Positions 1-8,894 of a stretch of 64,000 nucleotides of DNA are shown here, one piece after another. Source of the stretch: Kitasatospora aureofaciens (GTDB lineage Bacteria; Actinomycetota; Actinomycetes; Streptomycetales; Streptomycetaceae); assembly GCF_001188955.3 (NCBI RefSeq), contig NZ_JPRF03000024.1, forward strand, positions 1-64,000, read 5' to 3'. The position numbers and the translations under genes are program-made. Below the pieces are notes generated by a model. That model saw only the letters and a list, made by a program, of their open reading frames with translations. It was not told the origin of the DNA and did not search any database. Positions within the stretch are counted from its first letter, which is position 1. Each line of letters begins with the position of its first letter.

Positions 1-176
1 GCCAGGGCCCGGACGGTGCGCCGCTGCGGGCCGCGGGTGCGGCCGCGTTCCATGTCCCCGAGGGCCCGCAGGCTGACGCCCGCGGTGGCGGCCAGGTCCT
101 CCTGGGTCAGGCCCGCTGCCACCCGGTGCCCGGCCAGCAGGTGGCCGAACTCCCCGGTTCCGCTCGCCAGCGTCAT
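1..176 (-). CDS. XRE-type helix-turn-helix regulator, N-terminal part (runs off left edge)
   Basis: Read on the minus strand, an ATG at 176 opens a frame that is still open at base 1. The 58 visible residues are an XRE helix-turn-helix: a HLLAGHRVAAGLTQEDLA helix pair, then GVSLRALGDMERGRT, then PQRRTVRAL. This arrangement, with the ERGRTRGPQRRTVR motif, is typical of the N-terminus of large actinobacterial ATP-binding (NB-ARC/LuxR-like) regulators, so the rest of the gene probably encodes an ATPase and TPR repeats; that part is inference because it lies outside the window. A GGGGCGGGGAG purine run sits just before the ATG. The 238 bases between this start and the next gene hold no gene that I can see. 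Confidence 0.75.
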   Translation of the reverse strand, partial: MTLASGTGEFGHLLAGHRVAAGLTQEDLAATAGVSLRALGDMERGRTRGPQRRTVRAL

Positions 177-414
177 CTCCCCGCCCCACCCCTGGTTTCG
201 TACGCCCTCAGTTCTGCCGGGCGCCGGGCCGGGCAGTTCCCCTCAGGCAGAAGTATGCCTTGGCGGAAGTAGCGCGCACACCAGCCCTCCGCCTGCGGGG
301 ATGCCCGGGACGGAGGCGGTCCGGCGGGCGGTTCCGCGTGGCAGAACCGCCGATAGTTCCGCCTGTACGGGCCGGTGCGGGAGGCAGTTGTGCACCGGTC
401 CGCAGGGCCCGCCG

Positions 415-3126
415 TCAGCGCTCCCCCGCCACCAGTGCCTCTTCGCGCCGCCTGGCTTCCGCTCCCTCGACGCTGCGGCCGAGCTCGAGGAGCAGGTCGG
501 CGAGCAGCCCGTGCGAGCGCGCCTCCACGGTGGCGTCGCCGACGGTGCGGCCGAGCGCGACGGCGAGCCGGGCCGAGGACAGCGCGGCTTCCCGGCGGCC
601 GAGGGCGTGCAGGGCGCGGGCCCGGCTGTGGGTGGCGAGCACCGTCTCGACCTCGTCCGGGCGGCCGCGGTCCGGGCCGCCGCCGTCCGGACGCCCGTCG
701 GCGCTGCGGGCGGTGGCCGTGCGGACCGCCTCGTCCGCGTGGGCGAGCGCCCGCTCCGGGCTGCCGACCAGGACCAGGACCTCGGCGAGGTCGGTGAGGG
801 CGCGCACCAGCAGGTGCCCGGTGGCCGGGGTCCGGGCGGCGGCCACCAGGTCGGTGAGCAGCGGCAGCGCCCGGTCGTACTGCCCGGCCCGCACCAGCGC
901 GGCGGCCACCCGGCTGCGGCAGTGGTGGCGCAGCAGCGCGTCACCGGCCCGGTCGGCGGCCGCGGCCGCCCTGTCCAGGTGCTCCAGGGCGGTGCGGTGG
1001 GCCGCCCGGCGGACGTGCAGGACGGCGAGGTCGGTGCCCAGCCGGGCGAGGGCCGCGTCGTCCCGATCGGCGTGCGCGGCGCGCAGCCCGATCTCGGCGA
1101 CGGTCCGCCAGTGCGTCCGGTCCCGGCCAACGGGCCCGTCCGGGCGCTCGGCCGAGCGCTCGTACAACAGGCTCATCCGGTGGGCGAGTTGCCAGGCGGC
1201 GCGGGTGCGCCCGTACTGCTCGGCGCAGAGCACCACGGCGCGCAGCGCGCTCTCCTCCCGGCGGAACCAGGCCGCCGGGGGCCTTCCGCCCTCGCCGCCC
1301 TCCCCCGCCCACGGGGCGGTGAGCTCCAGGTAGTGGGCGATCAGCCGGTCGAGCGCGCCGAACCGCTCCTCGCACTGCAGCGCGGCGGCCTGTCCGGCGG
1401 CGTAGCGGCGGACCAGTTCGCGCCGGGTGTAGCGGCCGGGGGTGGTCTCGGCCAGCAGGTGGACGGCGTCGAGCGCGGTCAGCAGGGTGCGGGCGGCGGC
1501 CGGTCGCAGGTCGGCGACCGCGGCGGCGGTGGCGGTGTCGATCTCCGCGCCGGGGTACAGCCCGAGCAGGGTGAACAGCCGGGCGGCGGCGGGCGGCAGG
1601 GTCCGGTACGTGCGGTCCAGGGCGGCGCCGACGCCGACCGGTCCGCGCGCGGCGCCGGCCCCGGCCAGGGCGGCGAGGCCGGTCTGCTCGTCGGCGAGTT
1701 CGGCGCCGAGGTCGCCCGGGGACCAGTCCGGGCGGGCGGCAAGCCGGGCGGAGGCCAGGCGCAGGGCGAGCGGCAGCCGGTCGCAGCGCTCGGCGAGCTC
1801 GGCGAGTTCGGCGGCCGTCTCCGGGTCGGTGGCCGGACGGTCCGGGCCGAGTCCGCGGGCGAGCAGGTCCCGGGCGTCCTCGGCGTCCAGCGGACCGAGC
1901 GGGAGCACCAGGGCGTCCTCGTGGAGCAGCACTTCGCGCAGCCGGTCGCGGCTGGTGACGACGGCGACCGGGCCCAGCGCGGTGCTGGTCGGCGCGGGCC
2001 GGTCGGGCAGCAGCGGGGCCAACTGCCGGTAGGAGGCGGCGTCGTCCAGCAGGATCAGGATCCGGCGGTCGGCGAGGAGTGCGCGGTAGCGGGCCGCGCG
2101 CTCCTCCAGGCCGGCGGGGACGGCCTCCGGCGCGACGCCGAGGTCGGTGAGGAAGCCGGCCAGGACGTCGGCGGGCCGGCGCGGGCCGGCCGGGTCGGAG
2201 CCGCGCAGGTCGGCGTGCAGGACGCGCTCGGGGAAACGCTGCGCCGCCCAGTGCTGGACCAGACCGGTCTTGCCCACCCCGGCCGGGCCGGTGACCAGGA
2301 TCGGGCGGGCGGTCCGGGCGGCCACGGCCAACGCCTCGTGCAGCCGGGCGAGTTCGGCGGCGCGGCCGACGAAGCGGCGGTCCGGCGGCGTGCGGCGCGC
2401 CAACTGCTCGCCCGCCTGCCGCAGTTCCGGCCCAGGCGGGCCGGACAGCCGGGCCACCGTCCGCTCGTACCGCTCCCGGGCCTCCAGCCCGCGCCCGGCC
2501 TGCTCCAGGCACTCGACCAGCCGGGCGGCCAGCGGCTGCCGGCCCGGGTGCGCGTCCGCCGCCTCGGTGAGCTCGGGCACCAGCTCGCCGCCGCGACCGG
2601 CCAGCACCAGCCCCTGCGCCAACCGGTTCAGCGCGCACAGCCGCAGGTCGGTCAGGAACGGGAGGGTGCGCTCGCGCAGCAGGGCGGACCCGCAGTCGGC
2701 CAGCGCCGGGCCCCGCCACAGGTCCAGGGCCGCGCGCAGCAGCGGAACGGCCGGGTCGTCCGTCCCGACCCGGGCCGCCGCATCGGGCGACAGCAGCCCC
2801 GCCCGGTCGCAGAGCGTGCTGAAGCGCACCAGGTCCACCCGGTCCGCGTCACCCTCCAGGACGTACCCGCCGCCCCGGGTGCCGAGCACCAGCCCGGGGT
2901 CGTCCAACTGCTGCCGCAGCGCCGCGACGTGGCCCTGGAGCGCCGCCCGCGCGGTCGGCGGCGCGGCGCCTTCCCAGACCAGCTCGATCAGCTCCTCGGC
3001 GCCCACCGGCTGGTTCAGCCGTGCCGCCAACGCCCCCAGCAGCGCGCGCCGTTTGGGCGCCGAGGGCGTGGCCACCGTGCCGTCCTCCCGCCGGACCACC
3101 ATCGGCCCGAGCAGCTCGATGTCCAT
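415..3126 (-). CDS. AfsR/SARP-family transcriptional regulator (BTAD, NB-ARC, TPR)
   Basis: The 903-residue protein opens with an OmpR-like winged helix (about residues 1-90, beginning MDIELLGPMVV), followed by a bacterial transcriptional activator domain (about 95-240, with the LYxxP-like LWRGPALAD segment). An NB-ARC ATPase follows from about 255, with the P-loop GPAGVGKTGL and a Walker B-like RILILLDDAA. The C-terminal third is alpha-helical and TPR-like. This is the AfsR architecture and length: SARP proteins bind direct heptamer repeats and activate antibiotic or developmental genes, and the ATPase/TPR part acts as a sensor. It lies 52 bases downstream of a small hypothetical gene on the same strand, probably co-transcribed. 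No biosynthetic cluster is adjacent, so its target is unknown. Confidence 0.9.
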   Translation of the reverse strand: MDIELLGPMVVRREDGTVATPSAPKRRALLGALAARLNQPVGAEELIELVWEGAAPPTARAALQGHVAALRQQLDDPGLVLGTRGGGYVLEGDADRVDLVRFSTLCDRAGLLSPDAAARVGTDDPAVPLLRAALDLWRGPALADCGSALLRERTLPFLTDLRLCALNRLAQGLVLAGRGGELVPELTEAADAHPGRQPLAARLVECLEQAGRGLEARERYERTVARLSGPPGPELRQAGEQLARRTPPDRRFVGRAAELARLHEALAVAARTARPILVTGPAGVGKTGLVQHWAAQRFPERVLHADLRGSDPAGPRRPADVLAGFLTDLGVAPEAVPAGLEERAARYRALLADRRILILLDDAASYRQLAPLLPDRPAPTSTALGPVAVVTSRDRLREVLLHEDALVLPLGPLDAEDARDLLARGLGPDRPATDPETAAELAELAERCDRLPLALRLASARLAARPDWSPGDLGAELADEQTGLAALAGAGAARGPVGVGAALDRTYRTLPPAAARLFTLLGLYPGAEIDTATAAAVADLRPAAARTLLTALDAVHLLAETTPGRYTRRELVRRYAAGQAAALQCEERFGALDRLIAHYLELTAPWAGEGGEGGRPPAAWFRREESALRAVVLCAEQYGRTRAAWQLAHRMSLLYERSAERPDGPVGRDRTHWRTVAEIGLRAAHADRDDAALARLGTDLAVLHVRRAAHRTALEHLDRAAAAADRAGDALLRHHCRSRVAAALVRAGQYDRALPLLTDLVAAARTPATGHLLVRALTDLAEVLVLVGSPERALAHADEAVRTATARSADGRPDGGGPDRGRPDEVETVLATHSRARALHALGRREAALSSARLAVALGRTVGDATVEARSHGLLADLLLELGRSVEGAEARRREEALVAGER

Positions 3127-3178
3127 GCTCCCCTTCCCTCTCGTCGTGGGACAGTACGCCGGACCGGACCGGGCCGGT

Positions 3179-3649
3179 TCACTTCGCGGGCTCGTCCTCC
3201 GTACGGTCCGGGCCCTCGGCGAGCTCGGACCAGACCGGCGGCGTCCTGAAGTCCGGTCCCTCGACGACCAGCACGTCGAACGGCGCGTAGTCGTTCCCCG
3301 AGGCCCGGACGGTGAAGCCGGCCGCCGAGAGGATCGCGGTCACCGCGGCGGACATCGCCCGGTGCACCTGGTCGCCCAGGACGACCGCGGGCGTCGGCGC
3401 CGCGTACCGCCGCAGGTCCGCCGTCGCCCTGCTCCGCAGTCGGGGGCTCGTGTGCCAGCTCACCAGCACCTCCGGGTCCTCCCCGAAGTGCTGGTTCCAG
3501 CTGCTGATCCGCACCGCCGCCCCGACGGCCAGCTCGTCGTCCAGGCCCGGGGCCACCACCGGCAGTCCGGCGGCGGCCAGTTCGTCGCGGACCCGCTGGG
3601 CCAGCCGCTCGAACCGGGCGTTCACGTGTCTCCCGAGAGTCTCGTCCAT
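3179..3649 (-). CDS. conserved hypothetical protein, 156 aa
   Basis: An ATG at 3649 opens a 156-residue protein with good codon usage and no membrane segment or signal peptide. It reads as one compact alpha/beta domain with an acidic C-terminus (EDEPAK). I do not recognise the family. It is the probable first gene of a two-gene transcript with the AfsR-like regulator 52 bases downstream. It is therefore a candidate accessory or target of that regulator, which is inference from position only. Confidence 0.6.
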   Translation of the reverse strand: MDETLGRHVNARFERLAQRVRDELAAAGLPVVAPGLDDELAVGAAVRISSWNQHFGEDPEVLVSWHTSPRLRSRATADLRRYAAPTPAVVLGDQVHRAMSAAVTAILSAAGFTVRASGNDYAPFDVLVVEGPDFRTPPVWSELAEGPDRTEDEPAK

Positions 3650-4117
3650 GCCCGCACGCTACCGGCCCGCCGCACCCCTCCCGCACCCCTCCCGCACCAC
3701 ACTGTCGGCCCACGCGCCTACGGTCCGCCCCGTCACCGGTCCCGCCCACCGCACCGCACCGCCGCGGACGACGACCTCCTGCTCGACCGGATCCGCGCCC
3801 TCACCGGGGCACCCGGCCTGGTGCACGCGACCTCCTCGCCGCGCCACCGGCTGTGGACCTGGGCCGACGGCGGCGACGTCCGGGCCGGGGTGCCGGCGGC
3901 GATCCCTCGCCGAGTGGCCGGGCGGGGCTTCGGTGCCCGGGGCCCCAGGGGCGATCTGGTTTCTAGAGGCAACCATCTACCACCCCCGGGGCCTCTGTAC
4001 CCGTGGCGGCTCCGACGGTTGCGAGCGTTCGAGTGCGGATCGGACACGTGTGCGCACTACACTGCTCCACCCCGGCGGCCGCCTCCAGGTCTCGGGTGCG
4101 GTGAGGTGGGGGTACGG
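3650..4117. other. 468-base gap between divergent genes, with a coding-like scrap
   Basis: This stretch separates the minus-strand hypothetical gene from the plus-strand AfsR-like gene and should hold both promoters. From about 3760 to 3900 the plus strand reads as a coding-like peptide (DDDLLLDRIRALTGAPGLVH, then WTWADGGDVRAGVP) with no credible start or end, suggesting the remains of a lost gene. An AT-richer patch around 3955-3975 is the best place for a promoter. I cannot name a specific -10/-35. Confidence 0.35.
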
Positions 4118-6964
4118 GTGCGGATTCGGCTGCTCGGGCCGGTGGAGCTGGAGGTCGCCGGAGGCGGTCTCGCCACCTTGGCGGGGGCGCAGCGGCGGGC
4201 GGTCCTGGCGTTGCCGGCGCTGCGGCTGGGCCGGGTGGTCACCATGGACCAGTTCTGCGAGCTGCTGTGGGGCGAGCGGTCCCCGGCCAGCGCTCGGGCG
4301 GCGGTGCAGGGGCACGTCGCGGCGCTGCGCAAGGTGCTCGCCGACACCCCGTTCGAGCTCCACACCCGGGCCGGCGGCTATCTGCTGAGCGGGCCGGCCG
4401 AGGAGGTGGACGCGCTGCGGTTCACGGCGCTCGCCGAGCGGGCGGGCGAACGCGCCGACCGCGGTGACGGTGCCGGCGCGATCGCGCTGCTGGAGGAGGC
4501 GCTGCAGCTGTGGCGCGGCGAGGCCCTGGCCGACCTGCCGGACACCCCGCTGCGGGCCGCCACCGTGGAACACCTGAAGCAGTCCTCCACCGCCGCGCTG
4601 CTGCGCTGGGCCGGGCTGCGGCTGCGCCAGGGCACGGGTGCGGCGGCCGTGGCGGTGCTGGAGCAGAGCGTCCGGCGGGACGGGCTGCGCGAGGAGCTGG
4701 TGGCGCTGCTGGTGCGCTGTCTGCAGCAGGCCGGACGGACCGCGGACGCGCTGAACGCCTACCACCGGGCCCGGCTGCGGCTGGACCGGGAGCTGGGCAT
4801 CCGCCCCGGACCGGCGCTGCGGGCCGCGTTCGCCGAGGTGCTGGCGGACGACCGCCCGGAGGCGCCCCCGGCCGCCCCCGCCGCCGTCCCCGCCGAGGCC
4901 CCCGCCGCCGCTCCCCCGGCCGCCCGGTCGGGCTATCAGGCGCCCCAGCAACTGCCTCGCCAGCGGGGGGAGTTGATCGGACGAACCGCCGAGGCCCAGT
5001 GGCTGGACCGCGCCTGCGCCCCCGACCGGGCCTCCGACGGGCCGGCCCTCGTGGTCGGCCCGGCCGGGATCGGCAAGAGCGCCTTGGTCACCGCCTGGGC
5101 GCACCGGGCCGCCGAGCGCTTCCCGGACGGCCGGCTGTACGCGGACCTGCGCGGCCTCGACCCGGCCGGCCCCGCCGAGCCCGGGGCCGTCCTCGGCCGC
5201 TTCCTGCGCGCCCTGGGCGTCCCGGACGACGCCGTCCCGACCGACCCCGCCGACCGCGCCGCGCTCTACCGGGAGCACACCAGGGGGCGCCGCCTGCTCG
5301 TGGTGCTGGACGACGCCGCCGACGCCGACCAGCTCACCGACCTGCTGCCGGACGGCCCGGGCTGCGCCGTCGTGATCACTGCGCGCGGCTCGCTGGAGAA
5401 GCTGGTCGCCACCGAGGACGCCGCCCTGCTGCGGCTGACCGCACTACCCGAGGCCGACGCCCTGGGCCTGCTGGAGCACCTGCTGACGCCCGGGCGCCTG
5501 CGCGCCGAGCCGGAGGCGGGCGCCGAACTCGTCCGGCTCTGCGAGCAGTTGCCGCTCGCCCTGCGGATCGCCGCCGCCCGGCTGACCGCCCACCCGAGCT
5601 GGACGCCCACCGACCTGGTCGCCGAACTCGCCGACGAGCGGACCAGGCTGGCCGCCCTGGAACTCGACGCGCACACCGGGCTGCGACAGCAGCTTCGCCT
5701 GTCCCTCCATCAGGTCTCGGCGCAGGCAGTGGAACTGCTCGCACTGCTCGCACTCCACCCGGGCCGGGAGGTTGACGGCCAGGCCGCCGCCGCGCTGCTC
5801 GGCACCGACACCGCGACCGCCCACCGGGCGCTCGGCGAGCTGGCCTCCCACCACCTGCTCACCGGTGCCGCCCGCGGCCGCTACCACCGCTCCGACCTGG
5901 TACGGCTGTTCAGCGCCGACCTGCTCGCCGAGCAGTCCGCACCCTCCGAACAGCGCCGGGAGCACGCCCTGCTGCGCCTGCTGGACCACTACCGGGGCGC
6001 CCTGCAGCGCTGCGGCAGCTACCTCGACCCCGGCCAGGAGGACCCCGGGGCGCCCGCCCTCCCGCCGCAGCCCCTGCCGCCCGTCGTGGACATCCGCACC
6101 GCACTGGACTGGTTCCGCGCCGAGGAGCCCGCCGTCCGGATGCTGATCGACCGGGCCGCCGTCAGCCACCCCGACCGGGCCTGGCGGCTCGCCCTGACCA
6201 CCGGCTCGCTCTACTACGGCGCCAGCCGCTTCACCGACTGGCTGGCCCGGGCCGACGTCGGCCTGGCGGCGGCCGAGCGCTGCGCCGACCCGGTCGCGGT
6301 GGCCTTCCTGCACAACTGCCGGGCGCAGGCGCTGGTCGCCCTGGAGCGCCGTCACGAGTCGGCGGAGGCGGCCCGAAAGGGGGTGGCCGCCGCCGAGTCC
6401 GCCGAGGGGCCCGCCGCCGATTCGGCGCGGGTCCGGTCGCTCGCCACCCTGGGCCTGGTCACCGCGATGCTCGGGGACCCAACCGAGGCGCGGCGGCTGG
6501 CGGCCGAGGCGACGGCGCTGGCCGTGGAGTCCGGCAACCGCGAGCGGCTGGTCGACGCGCTGGTGCACCAGGGCTGGGTGAGCCTGGCGACCGGGGATCC
6601 GGCGGGTGCGGAGCGCCGGTCCCGGGAGGCCCGGGAGCTGCTGCCGCCCCGTCCGGTCACCCAGGTGCACCTGTGGTCGCTGCTGACCGAGGCCCAGGCG
6701 CTGCCGCCGACCGTCCGGGAGGAGACGGCGGACCTCGCCTGGCACCGCCTGCTGGCCGCCTGCGAGGAGGCGGGCCTGCTCTACCTGCACGCCGTCGCCG
6801 AGCAGTCCTACGCGGCCCACCTGGTTGCCCGGGGCCGCGCGCCGGAGGTGCGGGCGCGGCTGGCCTCGGCGCTGGAGCGCTTCCGCCGGCACGACCGGCT
6901 GGCAGGCCACCGAAGCGAGTTGACCGCGGGCCTGGAGTCCTCGCTCAGCCTGCGCACCCCTTGA
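4118..6964 (+). CDS. AfsR/SARP-family transcriptional regulator (BTAD, NB-ARC, TPR)
   Basis: The 948-residue protein has the same plan as its neighbour at 415-3126: winged helix (VRIRLLGPVELEV start, to about residue 95), BTAD (about 95-250), an alanine/proline linker (about 250-280), NB-ARC ATPase with VVGPAGIGKSAL near residue 312 and LLVVLDDAAD, and TPR-like helices to the end. GTG at 4118 is chosen because a GAGGTGGGGG ribosome-binding site precedes it by about six bases; GTG at 4106 is an in-frame alternative. The two regulators are similar but clearly distinct and are transcribed divergently, consistent with an old duplication. Targets are unknown. Confidence 0.9.
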   Translation: MRIRLLGPVELEVAGGGLATLAGAQRRAVLALPALRLGRVVTMDQFCELLWGERSPASARAAVQGHVAALRKVLADTPFELHTRAGGYLLSGPAEEVDALRFTALAERAGERADRGDGAGAIALLEEALQLWRGEALADLPDTPLRAATVEHLKQSSTAALLRWAGLRLRQGTGAAAVAVLEQSVRRDGLREELVALLVRCLQQAGRTADALNAYHRARLRLDRELGIRPGPALRAAFAEVLADDRPEAPPAAPAAVPAEAPAAAPPAARSGYQAPQQLPRQRGELIGRTAEAQWLDRACAPDRASDGPALVVGPAGIGKSALVTAWAHRAAERFPDGRLYADLRGLDPAGPAEPGAVLGRFLRALGVPDDAVPTDPADRAALYREHTRGRRLLVVLDDAADADQLTDLLPDGPGCAVVITARGSLEKLVATEDAALLRLTALPEADALGLLEHLLTPGRLRAEPEAGAELVRLCEQLPLALRIAAARLTAHPSWTPTDLVAELADERTRLAALELDAHTGLRQQLRLSLHQVSAQAVELLALLALHPGREVDGQAAAALLGTDTATAHRALGELASHHLLTGAARGRYHRSDLVRLFSADLLAEQSAPSEQRREHALLRLLDHYRGALQRCGSYLDPGQEDPGAPALPPQPLPPVVDIRTALDWFRAEEPAVRMLIDRAAVSHPDRAWRLALTTGSLYYGASRFTDWLARADVGLAAAERCADPVAVAFLHNCRAQALVALERRHESAEAARKGVAAAESAEGPAADSARVRSLATLGLVTAMLGDPTEARRLAAEATALAVESGNRERLVDALVHQGWVSLATGDPAGAERRSREARELLPPRPVTQVHLWSLLTEAQALPPTVREETADLAWHRLLAACEEAGLLYLHAVAEQSYAAHLVARGRAPEVRARLASALERFRRHDRLAGHRSELTAGLESSLSLRTP

Positions 6965-7012
6965 GCCGTAGCCCGGGCGGGCGTTCAGCCGGTGGCCGGC
7001 GCGTCCCTCTGC

Positions 7013-7636
7013 TCAGCCCGTGACCGGCGCGTACCCGTGCTCGGCCGCCAGCACCGGCCGCAGGGCCCGGACCGCGTAGAAGTTCCGGGATTTGACCGTC
7101 CCCGGCGGCACCCCCAGCCGGGCCGAGGCCTCCACCACCGAGCGGTCCTTCAGGTGCAGCTCGACCAGCACCTCGCGGTGGTGCTTCTGCACCCGCCGCA
7201 GCGCCAGCGCGAGGTCCCGGGCGACCACCACCTGCTCGTACGGGTCGTCGGCGAGCGGACGGTCCTCGACCGGCTCGCCGATCACCTCCTTGGCGCGGGC
7301 GGCAGCCATCCGGTAGTGGTCGATGGCGATCCGCCGGGCGACGGTGAACAGCCAGGGGCGGGCCTGCTCGGGGCCGGCGGCCAGGGCCTCCGGGTGCTGC
7401 CAGGCGCGCAGCAGGGTCTCCTGGAGGATGTCCTCGGCCTTGCCGCGGTCGCCGCCGGTGGTGCGCATCAGGGCGCGCAGCAGGTAGCCGCCGTGCAGGC
7501 GGTGGATCTCGGCCAGGGTGTCGGGGTCGAGGGTCGGTCGGGCCGGGGCCGGCTCGGGGGTGGCCGCGGTGGCGGCCGGGGGGCCCGCGGGCGGCTGGGC
7601 GACGGGTGTGGGGCGGGCGACGGACGGCTTCGACAC
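7013..7636 (-). CDS. ECF-type RNA polymerase sigma factor
   Basis: The 207-residue protein has a Pro/Ala-rich N-terminal tail (about 1-35), sigma region 2 (about 40-110, with AEDILQETLLRAWQHP and PWLFTVARRIAIDHYR) and sigma region 4 (about 135-195, with DRSVVEASARLGVPPGTVKS). This is the compact region 2 plus 4 layout of ECF sigma factors. The GTG start has a GAGAGGTAGCGC ribosome-binding site. No anti-sigma gene with a zinc-binding or membrane domain is adjacent. The 134-residue protein encoded 158 bases upstream is the only candidate partner and does not look like a known anti-sigma factor. Convergent with the AfsR-like gene, 48 bases apart. Confidence 0.9.
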   Translation of the reverse strand: MSKPSVARPTPVAQPPAGPPAATAATPEPAPARPTLDPDTLAEIHRLHGGYLLRALMRTTGGDRGKAEDILQETLLRAWQHPEALAAGPEQARPWLFTVARRIAIDHYRMAAARAKEVIGEPVEDRPLADDPYEQVVVARDLALALRRVQKHHREVLVELHLKDRSVVEASARLGVPPGTVKSRNFYAVRALRPVLAAEHGYAPVTG

Positions 7637-7794
7637 GCGCTACCTCTCAGGTCGGGCAAGGGCACATGGCAGGGCTTCCGCCGTACATCCCCCGTGGCGG
7701 TCTGGACCAGACTGCCGGGCGCCGCCAAGGACCTGCCAACGATCCGCCAACGCCCCCACCTGCGGGCATCTGGGGCTCCACCGAGTGCCACCGC

Positions 7795-8199
7795 TCAGTC
7801 CCCGTCGATCTCCCGGCCCGGACCGTCCCGGCCCGGTCCCTCCCGGCCCGGTTCTCGGCACAGCTCCCGGACCAGCTCCTGGACGCCGTCCTCGCCCCGG
7901 TGCTCGATCAGCACCGCGACCCACCCCGCCAGCCGTTCCCGCTCGGCCACCGTCCACCCCGGCGCGCAGGGGTGCACGTCCACCACCAGCCCCCTCGCCA
8001 CGGCCAGGAGTCGCGGCGTCGGCTCCGGCCGCCGCTGACGGTCGGGCAGCGCCCGCAGCGCCAGCCGCCGGGTGACGGCCGTCACCTCGGCCGCGGTGCC
8101 CGCCGGGACCGCCAGCGCGGGCGGGCCCGGCACCTCCGGAGCGCCCATCCGCACCAGGGCCGCGATGTACGCACGCACCTCCGGGCCGTCCGCTTCCAT
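7795..8199 (-). CDS. hypothetical protein, 134 aa
   Basis: The ATG at 8199 opens a soluble-looking protein beginning MEADGPEVRAYIAALVRMG. The first 100 residues look helical, and the C-terminus is a low-complexity GREGPGRDGPGRE tail. There is no signal peptide, membrane segment or motif I can name. It is on the same strand as, and upstream of, the ECF sigma gene, so it may be co-transcribed. A regulatory link is possible but not shown by the sequence. Confidence 0.55.
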   Translation of the reverse strand: MEADGPEVRAYIAALVRMGAPEVPGPPALAVPAGTAAEVTAVTRRLALRALPDRQRRPEPTPRLLAVARGLVVDVHPCAPGWTVAERERLAGWVAVLIEHRGEDGVQELVRELCREPGREGPGRDGPGREIDGD

Positions 8200-8464
8200 C
8201 CCCTGTTCCTCCCCCGTCCCTTTCCGTCCCGCTCTACGTGGCTTCCGCCGAGCGGGGTTCAGCCGCAGCCCGGCGGTGGTGACCCGTCAGTAGGGGTGCG
8301 GCCGGGAGCCGCCCACCACCACGACGCAGGCGACCGTTCCGCCCGCTGATCCGACGTGATCCGAAAGACACGCCCTGGACCGCATTGTCCTCGTCCGGCG
8401 TGAGAACGGTCGACGGCCGGCCGTGGGTGTCTGCCCCCGACCGGCCGGTCTCATGCGGTGCGGG

Positions 8465-8779
8465 TTACTTCTTCGTCTGTGCCACCGGGGTCTGGTACGG
8501 GTGGTGGTGGGTGCCGCCGATGTGCAGTTCCTCGGCGGGCTTGCCGGCGATCCCGGGCAGCACGTGGGTGCCGAAGGGGTCGGTGACGGTGACGGCGTTG
8601 CCGTTGCGGCGCACCTCGTGCGGCGAGCCGATCGAGTAGGAGGCGAGCGCGATCCCGGTGCTCGGGTCGCACCGGCGCTGGGGGCGGTGCCGAACACGCC
8701 ACCCCGCCGCCGGAATACCGGTCAGGTCATTTTCCGGGCCCCTCGGCGAGGCCCGCCCCAGCGCTCCGAGTAGCAACAT
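8465..8779 (-). CDS. possible small protein or C-terminal gene remnant
   Basis: The last 70 residues (STGIALASYSIGSPHEV, then VTVTDPFGTHVLPGIAG, then HIGGTHHHPYQTP) have the look of a real beta-rich protein C-terminus. The first 35 residues have poor coding character and no ribosome-binding site before the ATG. It may be a short gene with a later start or the tail of a lost gene. The rest of the gap between 8200 and 8894 shows no gene on either strand. Confidence 0.3.
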   Translation of the reverse strand: MLLLGALGRASPRGPENDLTGIPAAGWRVRHRPQRRCDPSTGIALASYSIGSPHEVRRNGNAVTVTDPFGTHVLPGIAGKPAEELHIGGTHHHPYQTPVAQTKK

Positions 8780-8894
8780 TGGCCCTGCATGTCCGACACC
8801 GTCCCCTCACTCGCGTCGGCGCCGCCGAGTGGCACACGAACCAGGCCTGGACCAGGCTGAGGCGAAGTCCGGTCGCCAGAGGGGTGCGGTGCCG

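Noticed and set aside
16..3249. A 1077-codon open frame on the plus strand opposite the first AfsR-like gene
   Set aside because: It is the antisense of a well-supported regulator; its product is Arg/Gly/Pro-rich without domains, a usual artefact of GC-rich DNA.
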